Positions 44,284 through 53,016 of a stretch of DNA of 64,000 nucleotides are shown here, one piece after another (position 1 is the stretch's first letter; every line of letters starts with the position of its first letter). The position numbers and the translations under genes were made by a program. A model generated the notes under the pieces. That model saw only the letters and a list, made by a program, of their open reading frames with translations, did no database searches and had not been told where the DNA came from. This stretch comes from JAHRAW01 sp965226545 (GTDB lineage Bacteria > Pseudomonadota > Gammaproteobacteria > Arenicellales > Poriferihabitantaceae), in contig OZ245364.1 in the NCBI GenBank assembly GCA_965226545.1, positions 558,001-622,000 of the forward strand. Reading direction: 5' to 3'.

Positions 44284-44941
44284 TTTGTTGTTCGGATAAC
44301 GCAAACGCGATTGGATTCATCACCGCGTTTTTTCGCGCGCCGGATTTAAACGCCAGCAACTGCGCCTCGAGATAGGTCGCGTGTTGTCCGGCGATGCGCG
44401 GATAGGCCGGCGGGATGCCGTGCCCCGATGGCCCGTGGCAACTCATGCAGGCGGCGATGTTGTACGGCGCATAACCGCCGCGGTAAATCGCGCCGCCGGC
44501 ATCGGCGTCGGCTTGTTGTTCGGGGGTGATGGCGCCTTTGCGCGCCGGCAAACTGGCGTAATAGGCGTCCAAATCGGCGAAGTTGGTTTCGGTTAATTGC
44601 GCGATAAACGGCGCCATCACCGCGTTTTGACGCACGCCGGATTTAAACAACGCCAATTGCGCGGCGATATAGCCGGGCACTTGTCCGGCCAGATTGGGAA
44701 AGAGCGCGGTCGGGCTGTTGCCGTCGGCGCCGTGGCAGGCGATGCAGGTTTGCGCGACGGCGCGTCCGGCATCGATGTCGCCGGCATGCGCCGGTGCGCC
44801 AAACCACAACGCCGGCGCCGCGCAAATGCACATCGTATAAACGATGCGCTTGATGTTGTTGTTGACGTTATTAACGACCTTAATGGCGTTAACGCCGACA
44901 CGAGTGCCTATACGAATGGCAACGCGAATAAATCGATTCAT
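44246..44941 (-). CDS. Dihaem cytochrome c4
   Basis: 231 residues, periplasmic. Two haem c motifs, CIACH at 66-70 and CMSCH at 165-169, each followed by the cytochrome c4 context (GADGNSPTALFPNLAGQ and GPSGHGIPPAYPRIAGQ) and an axial methionine region (KSGVRQNAVMAPF, KSGARKNAVMNPI). The two halves are clear repeats. It carries electrons to terminal oxidases. The signal peptide is preceded by an odd N-terminal extension rich in V and N that comes from repetitive DNA at about 44850-44940; the real start could be later, e.g. close to KRIVYTMCICAAP. Confidence 0.93.
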   Translation of the reverse strand: MNRFIRVAIRIGTRVGVNAIKVVNNVNNNIKRIVYTMCICAAPALWFGAPAHAGDIDAGRAVAQTCIACHGADGNSPTALFPNLAGQVPGYIAAQLALFKSGVRQNAVMAPFIAQLTETNFADLDAYYASLPARKGAITPEQQADADAGGAIYRGGYAPYNIAACMSCHGPSGHGIPPAYPRIAGQHATYLEAQLLAFKSGARKNAVMNPIAFALSEQQIKQLALYMSALY

Positions 44942-45054
44942 TTAAATGGCTCCGATGTAATGCGAATGAGAAGCGGATGCGCGCATTGTACAACAACCGC
45001 CGCGCGCGCCGCAATCGGTTACAATGCGGCATTGGTTACGCTACCGCCGTTTTA

Positions 45055-46071
45055 ATGAGCACATCCCGCGCGCGCCCGGACGACTCACCCGCCCGCCCCG
45101 ACACTTTGTTGCGCGTTGCAACAAAGCGTTGCGCCGGTGAATTGGATGCGGTCAATCGCGTCATCGAATCCCGTTTGAGTTCGGATATCGCGCTAATCAA
45201 AACGCTCGGTTCGCATCTCATCGCGGCCGGCGGCAAGCGATTGCGTCCGTTGGTGTTGTTGCTCTGCGCAAAGGCGTGCGGTTATCGCGGCGCGCATCAT
45301 GTATTGCTCGGCGCGGTCATCGAGTTTATTCACACCGCCACCTTGCTGCACGACGATGTCGTCGATGCATCGGCGATGCGGCGCGGCAAGAGCACCGCCA
45401 ATCATGTGTGGGGCAATCAAGCCAGCGTGTTGGTCGGCGATTTTTTATATTCGCGCGCGTTCGAGATGATGTTGGAAACCGACAAAATGGAAGTGATGCA
45501 AATTTTGGCGGCCACCACCAACACGATTGCCGAAGGCGAAGTGATGCAGTTGGCAAATGTGCGCAACGCCGACACCGCCGAACAAACCTATCTCGACACG
45601 GTGCATCGCAAGACCGCCAAACTGTTCGAATCGGCCGCGCAACTCGGCGCATTGTTGGCGGATGCGCGCCCCGATGTGCGCGATGCGTTTGCAAGTTACG
45701 GGCGGCATTTGGGCGTCGCTTTTCAATTGACCGATGATGTGTTGGATTACACCGCCGACAGCGCGCAATTGGGCAAGAATGTCGGCGATGATTTGGCTGA
45801 AGGCAAGCCGACGTTGCCGCTGATTTACGCGCTTGGCGTCGGCGCCGCCGACCAACAACAAACGATACGCCGCGCAATTGAAAACGGCGACCGCGCGCAA
45901 TTGCAACAAATACTCGCCATCGTTGAATCGACCGGCGCATTGGCGTACACTACGACGCTTGCAAAACGCGAAGCCGATTTGGCGACACAATCTCTCGATG
46001 CGTTGGATGCATCGCCCGACAAGGATGCGCTGATGAGTCTCGCCGAATTCGCCGTGTTGCGCGCGCATTGA
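45055..46071 (+). CDS. ispB: Octaprenyl diphosphate synthase (polyprenyl synthetase)
   Basis: 338 residues. Makes the long isoprenoid tail of ubiquinone. Seen: GGKRLRP at 59-65, the first aspartate-rich motif LLHDDVVD at 98-105 followed by the RRGKSTANHVWGN block, and the second motif QLTDDVLDY near 225. The residues before the first motif are small, as expected for long-chain enzymes. ATG 45055 is preferred to a start 26 codons upstream, where the DNA is not protein-like. It is divergent from the cytochrome c4 gene; tRNA-Pro follows 56 bp after its stop. Confidence 0.94.
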   Translation: MSTSRARPDDSPARPDTLLRVATKRCAGELDAVNRVIESRLSSDIALIKTLGSHLIAAGGKRLRPLVLLLCAKACGYRGAHHVLLGAVIEFIHTATLLHDDVVDASAMRRGKSTANHVWGNQASVLVGDFLYSRAFEMMLETDKMEVMQILAATTNTIAEGEVMQLANVRNADTAEQTYLDTVHRKTAKLFESAAQLGALLADARPDVRDAFASYGRHLGVAFQLTDDVLDYTADSAQLGKNVGDDLAEGKPTLPLIYALGVGAADQQQTIRRAIENGDRAQLQQILAIVESTGALAYTTTLAKREADLATQSLDALDASPDKDALMSLAEFAVLRAH

Positions 46072-46127
46072 TTTTGTTGTTGCGATTTTGTTGCATTGAC
46101 TGCGGCATCGATTGTGTTGACGGACGA

Positions 46128-46204
46128 CGGGGTGTAGCTCAGCCTGGTAGAGCACTGCCTTCGGGAGGCAGGGGCCGGAGGTTCAAATCCTCTCACCCCG
46201 ACCA
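46128..46204 (+). tRNA. tRNA-Pro (anticodon CGG)
   Basis: 77 nt with encoded CCA. Acceptor stem CGGGGTG pairs with CACCCCG (46194-46200). The D arm (AGCTCAGCCTGGTAGAGC), an anticodon stem CTGCC/GGCAG with loop TTCGGGA (anticodon CGG), a GGCCG-type variable loop and the T arm GGAGGTTCAAATCCTCT are all present. It reads the proline codon CCG, and closely resembles proteobacterial tRNA-Pro. Confidence 0.98.
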
Positions 46205-46345
46205 ATGCAAGGTCGGTATGTCAACGATGTCAACTATGTCAACGATGCCAATGATTTAAATGTTAATTGGTAACGTTAACTTATAACGTTAACTTTGTAA
46301 TATTAACAATGAGCAATGCAACATCAGTTACTTCACCAACCGATT

Positions 46346-46501
46346 CGATAGTTCACGCGATAACGTACTCGATAACACTATCGATAATTAATTCGACGGT
46401 CAATTCGATAGGCAATTCGACAGTTCATATAACAGTTCATTCGATTCGCAATTCGACAATCAACTCGACAAACAATTCGATTGGCGATTCGACCATTGCT
46501 T
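46346..46501. repeat. Thirteen 12-bp tandem repeats in exact register (CGAnnnnnAATT type)
   Basis: Units such as CGATAACACTAT, CGACGGTCAATT, CGATAGGCAATT and CGATTCGCAATT follow one another every 12 bp without gaps. They occupy most of the 411-bp stretch without a gene (46205-46615). A 64-codon open frame (46310-46503) with many NST tripeptides runs through the tract, but the repeats explain it and I do not call it a gene. After the tract, CACCACCGCA-like repeats lead into the dmdA-like start. Confidence 0.85.
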
Positions 46502-46615
46502 AATTGCAGTATTGCAATGTCGCAGTGCCAAAGTGCCGAAGTGTCACACCACCGCACCACCGCACCACCGCAGCACCGCAACAATCCAACATCACCACAA
46601 TGCAATCCAATCACA

Positions 46616-47719
46616 ATGTTTGAAATGACGCCGACCACGCGCGTGCGGCGTTCGCCGTATTTTGACGCCACGTTGGCCGCCGGTGTGCGCGGGTTTACGG
46701 TGTATAACCAAATGCTGTTGCCGACCGGCTACTTTGATGCGCGCGACGAGTATTGGAATCTCATCAACAACGTCGCCCAATGGGATGTCGCCGCGCAACG
46801 TCAAGTCGAACTGCAAGGCGTCGATGCCGGCAAACTTGCGCAGATATTAACGCCGCGCAATCTTGCCGGCTGCCAAATTGGGCGCGGCTGGTATGTCGCG
46901 TTATGCAATCACGCCGGCGTGATTATCAACGACCCGGTGTTGTTGAAAATCGATGAACAACGTTATTGGTTATCGATAGCCGATTCGAACATTGTTTTTT
47001 GGGCGCGCGCGATTGCGGCCGAGCGCGGGTTAAATGTGCGCGTGCATGAGCCGGATGTTTCGCCGTTGGCGGTGCAAGGCCCCAACGCCGAAGCGGTGAT
47101 TGCATCGATGTTTGGCGATTGGGTGCGCGACCTGCCGTATTTTGGATTCCGCCGCGCCGAGTTGTCCGGCATGCCGTTGATGGTCGCGCGTTCCGGTTGG
47201 TCGAAGCAGGGCGGCTTCGAGTTGTATCTCACCGACGGCGCGCACGGCACGGCGTTGTGGAATGCGGTCGCCGAAGCCGGACGCGGCTGGGATATCCAAC
47301 CCGGCTGCCCCAACACCCATGAACGAATCGAAAGCGGCTTGCTGTCGTGGGGCGGCGACACCGACGACGCCACCAATCCGTTCGAAGTGCGGCTCGGCAA
47401 ATATGTCGATGTCGAGTTAAGCGATGAAGTCATCGGCGTCAAAGCGTTGCGCGCCATCGCCCAACAAGGCGCAACCCGCCATCAACTCGGCATCGTCTTG
47501 GACGACGACCAACCGCTGCAACAAGCGCACGCCGCATGGTTCGACATCACCGCCGCCGGGCAAAAAATCGGCGACATGACCTGCGGCGTCTGGTCATACC
47601 GCCTCGAACGCAACATCGGCTTCGCATTGGTCGCGCGCGACGCCGCACCGGGCGATGCGGTGCAGGTGCAAAAAAACGGCGCGACTATCGATGCGCGATT
47701 GGTGAGTTTGCCGTTTTAG
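46616..47719 (+). CDS. DmdA-like aminomethyltransferase (GcvT family), possible DMSP demethylase
   Basis: 367 residues. GcvT-type tetrahydrofolate-dependent fold. Segments agree well with DMSP demethylase DmdA as I remember it: RRSPYFDATLAAGVRGFTVYN, AQWDVAAQRQVELQG, INDPVLLKIDEQRYWLSIAD, EPDVSPLAVQGPNA, VARSGWSKQGGFELY and PGCPNTHERIESGLLSWGGD. DmdA transfers a methyl group from dimethylsulfoniopropionate to tetrahydrofolate, a marine trait. Close GcvT relatives with other substrates exist, so a tree is needed. The ATG at 46616 (or 46625) follows a repeat-rich spacer. Its stop overlaps the stop of ggt by 4 bp. Confidence 0.75.
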   Translation: MFEMTPTTRVRRSPYFDATLAAGVRGFTVYNQMLLPTGYFDARDEYWNLINNVAQWDVAAQRQVELQGVDAGKLAQILTPRNLAGCQIGRGWYVALCNHAGVIINDPVLLKIDEQRYWLSIADSNIVFWARAIAAERGLNVRVHEPDVSPLAVQGPNAEAVIASMFGDWVRDLPYFGFRRAELSGMPLMVARSGWSKQGGFELYLTDGAHGTALWNAVAEAGRGWDIQPGCPNTHERIESGLLSWGGDTDDATNPFEVRLGKYVDVELSDEVIGVKALRAIAQQGATRHQLGIVLDDDQPLQQAHAAWFDITAAGQKIGDMTCGVWSYRLERNIGFALVARDAAPGDAVQVQKNGATIDARLVSLPF

Positions 47720-49278
47720 ACCGTCACCGTCACCCCCACCCCATCACGCCGCAAATCGCCGACGGCGACGAAGTTGCCGTGTGGGTTGCATTGGGCGAGA
47801 TGTACGCCGCCGAAAAACATGTTGGCTTCGGCAAACGCGTGAACATCGGCGAAATGCGATTCGAGTTCGGCGCGGGCGGTTGGGTCGAAGCCGGATTCCA
47901 AGCGCAATGCATCGCCTTCGATGTGCATGCGCGGAGATTGTACGGCGTCGTGTGCGTTCATTGCGAAATCGGTCAGGTTGCACACCACCTGCAAAATCGC
48001 GCTGCGGATTCGATTCGAGCCGCCTGAGCCCAAGGCGCATGCGGCGTCTTTGGTTAGCAACACGCTCGGCGCCATCATCGATGCCATTCGTTGATTGACG
48101 CGCCAATCGCCGATGGCGCCCGGGGTTAAATCCTCTTCGCCGAGCATGTTGTTTAACATAAACCCGGCGTCCGGCACCAGCGCGCCGCAACCTTCGCCGT
48201 TGGATACGGTCAGCGATGCAATGTTGCGCGCCGAGTCGATGATGCTGAGATGCGTTGTGCCGCGCGATGCATGCGCGCGCGTGCGCACTTGATTGCGATA
48301 TTGGGCGAGCAGTTTGGGGTGCAGCAACTTTGCCGTGGCGCCGTCGGCAAAATGCGCGGCGCGCGCCGATGCCGTAACCAACATCGCGCGGCGCAATGCA
48401 TGCAGATGCGCGGCTTGCCCAAACTTGCAATCGCGCAAGTCAATCGCCTTTAACATTTCCAGCGCAAAGCCAATCAACAATCCGCCGGCGCTCGGCGGCG
48501 GGTTGGTCAACAGCCGCGCATCACGATAGCGTATTGCCAGCGGCGCGCGTTCAATCACTCGATAGCGGCGCAAATCATCGCGGGTTAAATGTCCGCGCGA
48601 TTTGCATTGCGCAATCATCCGCGCGCCCAGTTCGCCTTGATAAAACAATTCCTCGCCTTGCTCGGCGAGCGCATCGAGCGTGTCGGCCAAGGCGCGGTTG
48701 ACAAAACAATCGCCGGTCTGCGGCAGTTGATGCGGCGCGCGTTCGCTTATAAACAATTCGCGCGCCGATTCGGTTTGGTAAATCGGCGCGACCACGCCGA
48801 ATAAATACGATTGAAACGCGTTGATGCGCACGCCGTTGGCGGCGAGGTCAATCGCCGGTTGCATCAACTCGCGCATCGGCATGCGCGCAAGTTTGCGATG
48901 CACCGCAAACATTCCGCGCACCGTGCCGGGCGTGGCCGCGGCGCCGAGACCGATGTGAAACTCCTGGCGCACTTCGCCGAAGTCGGCGTGAATCGGATGA
49001 AAATCGATGTCGGTTGGATTGTTGTTTTTATGCATCGGCGTATGCACAAAAAAATCAAACAGCGAAGTTTGCCGTTCGGTGTGCGCCAACAAAAACCCGC
49101 CGCCGCCCAACGACGCCAACACCGGCTCGGCGACGCAGGCGACAAAGAAGCCGGCAATCGCCGCATCGAATGCGTTGCCGCCGTCGCGCAACACTTGCGC
49201 CGCGGCCGCGGCGGTCAGTTGATGCCCGGCCGCAACCGCGCCGCCGCTGGTCGTATTCGCCGCTATAACGCGCTCCAC
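47716..49278 (-). CDS. ggt: Gamma-glutamyltransferase (glutathione hydrolase)
   Basis: About 520 residues. Self-cleaving N-terminal nucleophile hydrolase that breaks down glutathione and moves gamma-glutamyl groups. Seen: GHQLTAAAAAQVLRDGGNAFDAAIA, SLGGGGFLLAH, NPPPSAGG, the catalytic threonine in SRGTTHLSIID, LNNMLGEEDLTPG and GSGGSNRIRSAIL. No signal peptide is visible, unlike E. coli Ggt, so the enzyme may be cytosolic. The GTG at 49278 gives the most family-like N-terminus (VERVIAANTTSGGAVAAGHQ); an ATG at 49344 would add 22 residues that overlap cysK. It follows cysK on the same strand, so sulfur-amino-acid recycling is a likely shared theme. Confidence 0.9.
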   Translation of the reverse strand: MERVIAANTTSGGAVAAGHQLTAAAAAQVLRDGGNAFDAAIAGFFVACVAEPVLASLGGGGFLLAHTERQTSLFDFFVHTPMHKNNNPTDIDFHPIHADFGEVRQEFHIGLGAAATPGTVRGMFAVHRKLARMPMRELMQPAIDLAANGVRINAFQSYLFGVVAPIYQTESARELFISERAPHQLPQTGDCFVNRALADTLDALAEQGEELFYQGELGARMIAQCKSRGHLTRDDLRRYRVIERAPLAIRYRDARLLTNPPPSAGGLLIGFALEMLKAIDLRDCKFGQAAHLHALRRAMLVTASARAAHFADGATAKLLHPKLLAQYRNQVRTRAHASRGTTHLSIIDSARNIASLTVSNGEGCGALVPDAGFMLNNMLGEEDLTPGAIGDWRVNQRMASMMAPSVLLTKDAACALGSGGSNRIRSAILQVVCNLTDFAMNAHDAVQSPRMHIEGDALRLESGFDPTARAELESHFADVHAFAEANMFFGGVHLAQCNPHGNFVAVGDLRRDGVGVTVTV

Positions 49279-50180
49279 AAATCGGTGCTCAGATAACGTT
49301 CGCCGGTGTCGGGCAAAATCGCCAGCAGGTTTTGCCCGGCGCATTCATCGCGCGCGGCCACTTCCAACATGCCGTGCGTTGCCGCGCCGCATGAGATGCC
49401 GGCAAACACGCCTTCGAGTCGCGCCAATTCGCGCGCCGCGCGATAGGCTTGTTCGGTGGTGATTTGCAGCACTTCATCATACGAATCGCGGTCGAGGGTG
49501 TCGGGGATAAAGCCCGGCGCGGTGCCCATGATTTTATGTTTGCATGCAATGCCGCGCGACAAAATCGGCGAGTCGGCCGGCTCGGTTGCAATGATGCGCA
49601 CCGCCGGATGTTTGGCGCGCAAATATTCGCCCAGCCCGCTGATGGTGCCGCCGGTGCCGGTGGTCAGCACCACCGCAAACAAGTTCTCGCCAAAGTCGCG
49701 CCAAATTTCCTCGGCGGTTTGTTGATGCGCGGCCGGGTTCGATGGGTTGTAATGTTGCCCGACAAAAAAATAACCGTGTTGTTCGGCCAACCGCCGCGCC
49801 TCTTCAATCGCGCCCACCGTGCCGCGCGCCGCGGCGGTCAAAATCACTTCGCCGCCATAGGCGCGCAAAATTTGTTTGCGCTCGATGCTCATGTCTTCGG
49901 CCATCGTAAACACCGCGCGATAGCCTTTAACCGCCGCGACCATCGCCAAGCCGATGCCGGTGTTGCCGGAAGTCGGTTCGATAATCGTGTCGCCGGGCGT
50001 TAACGCGCCGGCGGCTTCGGCATCCTCAATCATTTTTAACGCCGGCCGATCCTTCACCGACCCGCCCGGATTAAACGCCTCGAGTTTGCCCCACACCGCG
50101 CAATGCAACCCGGCGCCGATTTTATTCAAGCGCACAGTCGGCGTATCGCCGATGGTTTGTAGGATGTTGTCGTATTTCAT
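49263..50180 (-). CDS. cysK: Cysteine synthase (O-acetylserine sulfhydrylase)
   Basis: 305 residues. PLP enzyme making cysteine from O-acetylserine and sulfide. Seen: FNPGGSVKDRPALKMI with the PLP lysine at 43, EPTSGNTGIGLAMVA, GTGGTISGLGEYL, and the C-terminal GISCGAATHGMLEVA and LPDTGERYLSTDLW. CysK and CysM are hard to separate; the KHKIMGTAPGFIPDTLD segment resembles CysK. It overlaps ggt at its 3' end. The methyltransferase gene upstream is divergent. Confidence 0.93.
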   Translation of the reverse strand: MKYDNILQTIGDTPTVRLNKIGAGLHCAVWGKLEAFNPGGSVKDRPALKMIEDAEAAGALTPGDTIIEPTSGNTGIGLAMVAAVKGYRAVFTMAEDMSIERKQILRAYGGEVILTAAARGTVGAIEEARRLAEQHGYFFVGQHYNPSNPAAHQQTAEEIWRDFGENLFAVVLTTGTGGTISGLGEYLRAKHPAVRIIATEPADSPILSRGIACKHKIMGTAPGFIPDTLDRDSYDEVLQITTEQAYRAARELARLEGVFAGISCGAATHGMLEVAARDECAGQNLLAILPDTGERYLSTDLWSAL

Positions 50181-50258
50181 TTTGCGCAGTGTAAGAATCG
50201 ATGCTTAATTTTCAAGTATCATTACGGCAATCAATTTGACTGGTAACCGGAAAGGTTA

Positions 50259-51692
50259 ATGAGAAGCGAGATGATGAAAAGCGTAACGACTGTAAAATGC
50301 AAAAATTCGTCAACAAAAAACACAGATGGCGATATTCTGCATGGCGACAATTTGCAGTTACTCCGCAAAATGAAAAGCGAATCGGTTTCGTTGATTTACA
50401 TCGACCCGCCGTTCAATACCGGCAAAACCCAAAACCGAACACGCATCATAACCGACAGAGCCGAGCACGGCGACCGTGTCGGTTTTGGCAAGCATCGCTA
50501 TAATACTATCAAGATTCATCAATCCGGTTACAACGACCGATTCGATGATTATCTTGGGTTTTTGCGCGCGCGCTTAATCGAAGCACACCGCATTCTCGCC
50601 GCTAACGGCAGTTTGTTTTTCCACATCGATTGGCGCGAAGCGGCGCGCTGTCGGTTGCTGCTCGAGGAAATTTTCGGTGGTGCGCAACATTGCATAAACG
50701 AAATCATTTGGGTGTACGACTTCGGCGCACGCAACAAAAACCGTTGGTCGACAAAACACGACAACATTTATTGGTTCGCCAAAGACCCAAGTGACTACAT
50801 CTACAATTACGGAGCCATCGACCGTATTGGCTACCTCGCACCCGGGTTGGTCGGCGACCAAAAGGCAAAACGCGGCAAGACTCCGACAGATGCCTGGTGG
50901 CAAACCATCGTGCCAACTAACGGCAACGAGAAAACCGGTTACCCGACGCAAAAGCCGCTGGCGATTTTGGACCGCATCGTGCGCGTGCATTCCAATCCTG
51001 GGGATACGGTGTTGGATTTTTTTGCCGGCAGTGGCACGACCGGCATCGCCGCGCGCAACCACGAGCGCAAGTACATTTTAATTGATGAGAGTCGCGAAGC
51101 AATAAAGGTAATGAATGCACGTTTTCGTCAAAAGCCATCTGCAGTACGTGGAGTGTCCGACCAGTACATCCAAATGGTCAAAATATTTAATCGCTTCCGT
51201 TTGGATTATTGTCCTGAAGCTTTGTATACGCCGGACCGGCCGTTTGAGTGGGTTAAAGGTAGCATGGCATCTGGTAGGTTAGGCGCTTTCGGAAAAAAGG
51301 TTGTCCGCGCGTTCTTGACCGAAAATGGTTTTTTTGTCGACTCATATACAGGCAGAGGCGTTGATTTCACGGTTAATGATTGTCGAGCGGCATCTAAAAT
51401 TTCTACTTTATGGGCGAATGGCGCCTATAAATTCCAACAAATTCGTAAAGACGATTACGAATTTATATTTTTTTTAGGAGTTTCCCCTTCCACTGTAAAC
51501 ATTTGGGTTGCCAGTAAGGCTGAACTCGTGTGGAAAGATATTACAGGACAGCATGGCGGGCAACAAGGAAGTGATACTCGGTGGATTACCTGTGACCCGT
51601 CCATGGCCCCTTACGCTTGGATGTATCCGCAGAACGGCAATCCCTCTGCAATTTGCAGACACTTGCGCCGAATGTTGCGTGAAAACCGTTAA
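50259..51692 (+). CDS. DNA methyltransferase fused to a restriction endonuclease-like domain
   Basis: 477 residues. Residues 1-300 form a beta-class methyltransferase: catalytic DPPFNTG at 49-55, a target-recognition region, YPTQKP and FAGSGTTG at 255-262. Residues 336-477 form a second domain (GKKVVRAFLTENGF, YTGRGVDFTVN, YKFQQIRKDDYEFIFFLG) that I read as PD-(D/E)XK-like: D369 and K380 fit, but the residue two before K380 is alanine, not glutamate, so cleavage may be lost. DPPF suggests N6-adenine. AAAGG lies just before the ATG; ATGs at 50271 and 50274 are alternatives. A related domain without the methyltransferase lies at 53006. Confidence 0.85.
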   Translation: MRSEMMKSVTTVKCKNSSTKNTDGDILHGDNLQLLRKMKSESVSLIYIDPPFNTGKTQNRTRIITDRAEHGDRVGFGKHRYNTIKIHQSGYNDRFDDYLGFLRARLIEAHRILAANGSLFFHIDWREAARCRLLLEEIFGGAQHCINEIIWVYDFGARNKNRWSTKHDNIYWFAKDPSDYIYNYGAIDRIGYLAPGLVGDQKAKRGKTPTDAWWQTIVPTNGNEKTGYPTQKPLAILDRIVRVHSNPGDTVLDFFAGSGTTGIAARNHERKYILIDESREAIKVMNARFRQKPSAVRGVSDQYIQMVKIFNRFRLDYCPEALYTPDRPFEWVKGSMASGRLGAFGKKVVRAFLTENGFFVDSYTGRGVDFTVNDCRAASKISTLWANGAYKFQQIRKDDYEFIFFLGVSPSTVNIWVASKAELVWKDITGQHGGQQGSDTRWITCDPSMAPYAWMYPQNGNPSAICRHLRRMLRENR

Positions 51693-51900
51693 CGATTCAT
51701 CGTTGACAACGAGGACAATAAAAAGTCGAACGTTGCGCAATCACAATTTGCCGAATGCGCGCACCGCAGCGGTCGCACGGTTCACCGTTGCGTCCATACA
51801 CCGCAAGTTGTTGCTCGAAATAACCGGGCATGCCGTCTGCGCCGGGTAAGTCGCGAACTTGTGTGACGTCGTCGGCGAAAATGTCGATTTTGGTGGGTGG
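51693..51900 (-). pseudogene. Duplicated 3' end of mutM
   Basis: About 150 bp match the mutM 3' end at 53544-53700 with only a few differences, including the complete zinc finger (CDRCG then CPRCQR). The match fades beyond about 51850, where the frame runs into unrelated residues (VTPPTKIDIFADDV). It cannot make a working glycosylase. It directly follows the methyltransferase-endonuclease stop, just as real mutM follows the second endonuclease copy. Confidence 0.85.
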
Positions 51901-51949
51901 CGTTACCGCATCAAAAAATTGCGTCAATCAGCGTATAATGACTGCAGTG

Positions 51950-52307
51950 ACGGTTATCCTGGCTTTTGCGCCGGTGCTTGATTGAAGTTCACTGAGTTTT
52001 CACCACCAACAGCGGCGAGAAATTGACTGACTAACTCAATAAGCCACTGGCGATTTTGAACCGCATCGTACGCGTGCAGTCCCAATATAGGCGGTGCTGT
52101 CTTTTTGCCAGTAGTGGTATGCTTGACTCTGTCGTGCGCGACCTTGATTTTAGTTTTACTTTTTAGAATAGGGTTGCGGAGCGGCAAATGTAGTGCAAGC
52201 ACACTTTAATCGAAAATGAACTTGCAGTGCGCGGGTGCCCAAACAGTAAATCCAGATGATTGAGGTGATTCAAATGACTCAGATGATTGAAATTATTAAT
52301 TCTTTTC
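51950..52307 (+). pseudogene. Decayed methyltransferase remnant interrupted by the IS
   Basis: The DNA matches the coding region for about residues 215-320 of the upstream methyltransferase (for instance AAGCCACTGGCGATTTTGAA beside AAGCCGCTGGCGATTTTGGA, and the FAGSG region as TTTTTGCCAGTAGTGG). Frameshifts and stops break it. The match continues past the IS into the second endonuclease-like domain, showing that both once formed one gene like the intact copy. The N-terminal half with DPPF is missing. Confidence 0.75.
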
Positions 52308-53016
52308 GGGGCTGGCATAGATAATGCGAAATAAAGTATACATCTCCCATGCGCAAAAGTCGTTTAAGTTGGGCGAAGCAATGTCGTTTAATCGAGTTGT
52401 TTGTTGCCGGTGCGACGGCGCGGACGGCGGCGGCGTTGGCGGATGTTAATCGCAACACGGCGCGGCGGAATGAACATCGGTTGCGTGAAATCATCATGGC
52501 GAACAGCGAACAATGCGGCATGCTTGCCGGCGAGATTGAGGCCGATGAGAGTTATTTCGGCGGTCATCGCAAAGGCAAACGCGGTCGCGGTGCGGCGGGG
52601 AAAACGCCTGTTTTCGGGCTTTTGAAGCGCAACGGCAAGGTTTTTACGGCGATTATTCCCGATGCGCGCCGCGCCACTTTGCTGCCGATTATCCGCGAGC
52701 GGGTCAAGCCGCAAAGTGTCGTGTATACTGATTCGCATCATGCGTATCGTGCGCTGGATGTGTCGGAGTTCAAACATCGCCGCGTCAATCACAGCGATTG
52801 TTTTGCCGATGGTCGCAATCATATCAATGGCATTGAGAATTTTTGGAGTCAAGCGAAGCGTCATTTGCGCAGATTTAACGGCATTCCGCCCGAGCATTTT
52901 CCGCTGTTTTTGAAGGAGTGTGAGTGGCGATTTAACACCGCCAACCCAAAAGAGCAGTTTCGTCAATTGAAACAATGGGTTAGAGCGGAATCTCGGTGAT
53001 TATCTATGCCAGCCCC
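52308..53016 (+). mobile_element. Complete IS1595-family insertion sequence, 709 bp
   Basis: Perfect 18-bp terminal inverted repeats GGGGCTGGCATAGATAAT (52308-52325) and its complement (52999-53016) flank one transposase gene. An 8-bp target duplication TTCTTTTC lies on each side (52300-52307 and 53017-53024), the size usual for this family. The element is intact and sits inside the second methyltransferase-endonuclease copy. Confidence 0.95.
52349..52999 (+). CDS. IS1595-family transposase
   Basis: 216 residues. The N-terminal part is a helix-turn-helix (RLIELFVAGATARTAAALADVNRNTARRNEH). The catalytic core has EADESYFGGHRKGKRGRG, VVYTDSHHAYRAL and NHINGIENFWSQAKRHLRRF, the D-D-E/N arrangement of the IS1595 group (short IS1016-like type without a zinc-binding N-terminus). 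The gene is complete and its stop codon reaches into the right inverted repeat, so the element may still be mobile. Confidence 0.93.
   Translation: MRKSRLSWAKQCRLIELFVAGATARTAAALADVNRNTARRNEHRLREIIMANSEQCGMLAGEIEADESYFGGHRKGKRGRGAAGKTPVFGLLKRNGKVFTAIIPDARRATLLPIIRERVKPQSVVYTDSHHAYRALDVSEFKHRRVNHSDCFADGRNHINGIENFWSQAKRHLRRFNGIPPEHFPLFLKECEWRFNTANPKEQFRQLKQWVRAESR

Noticed and set aside
46310..46503. 64-codon frame rich in NST tripeptides downstream of tRNA-Pro
   Set aside because: It is fully explained by the 12-bp repeat, which as a multiple of three avoids stops. No ribosome binding site or family support.
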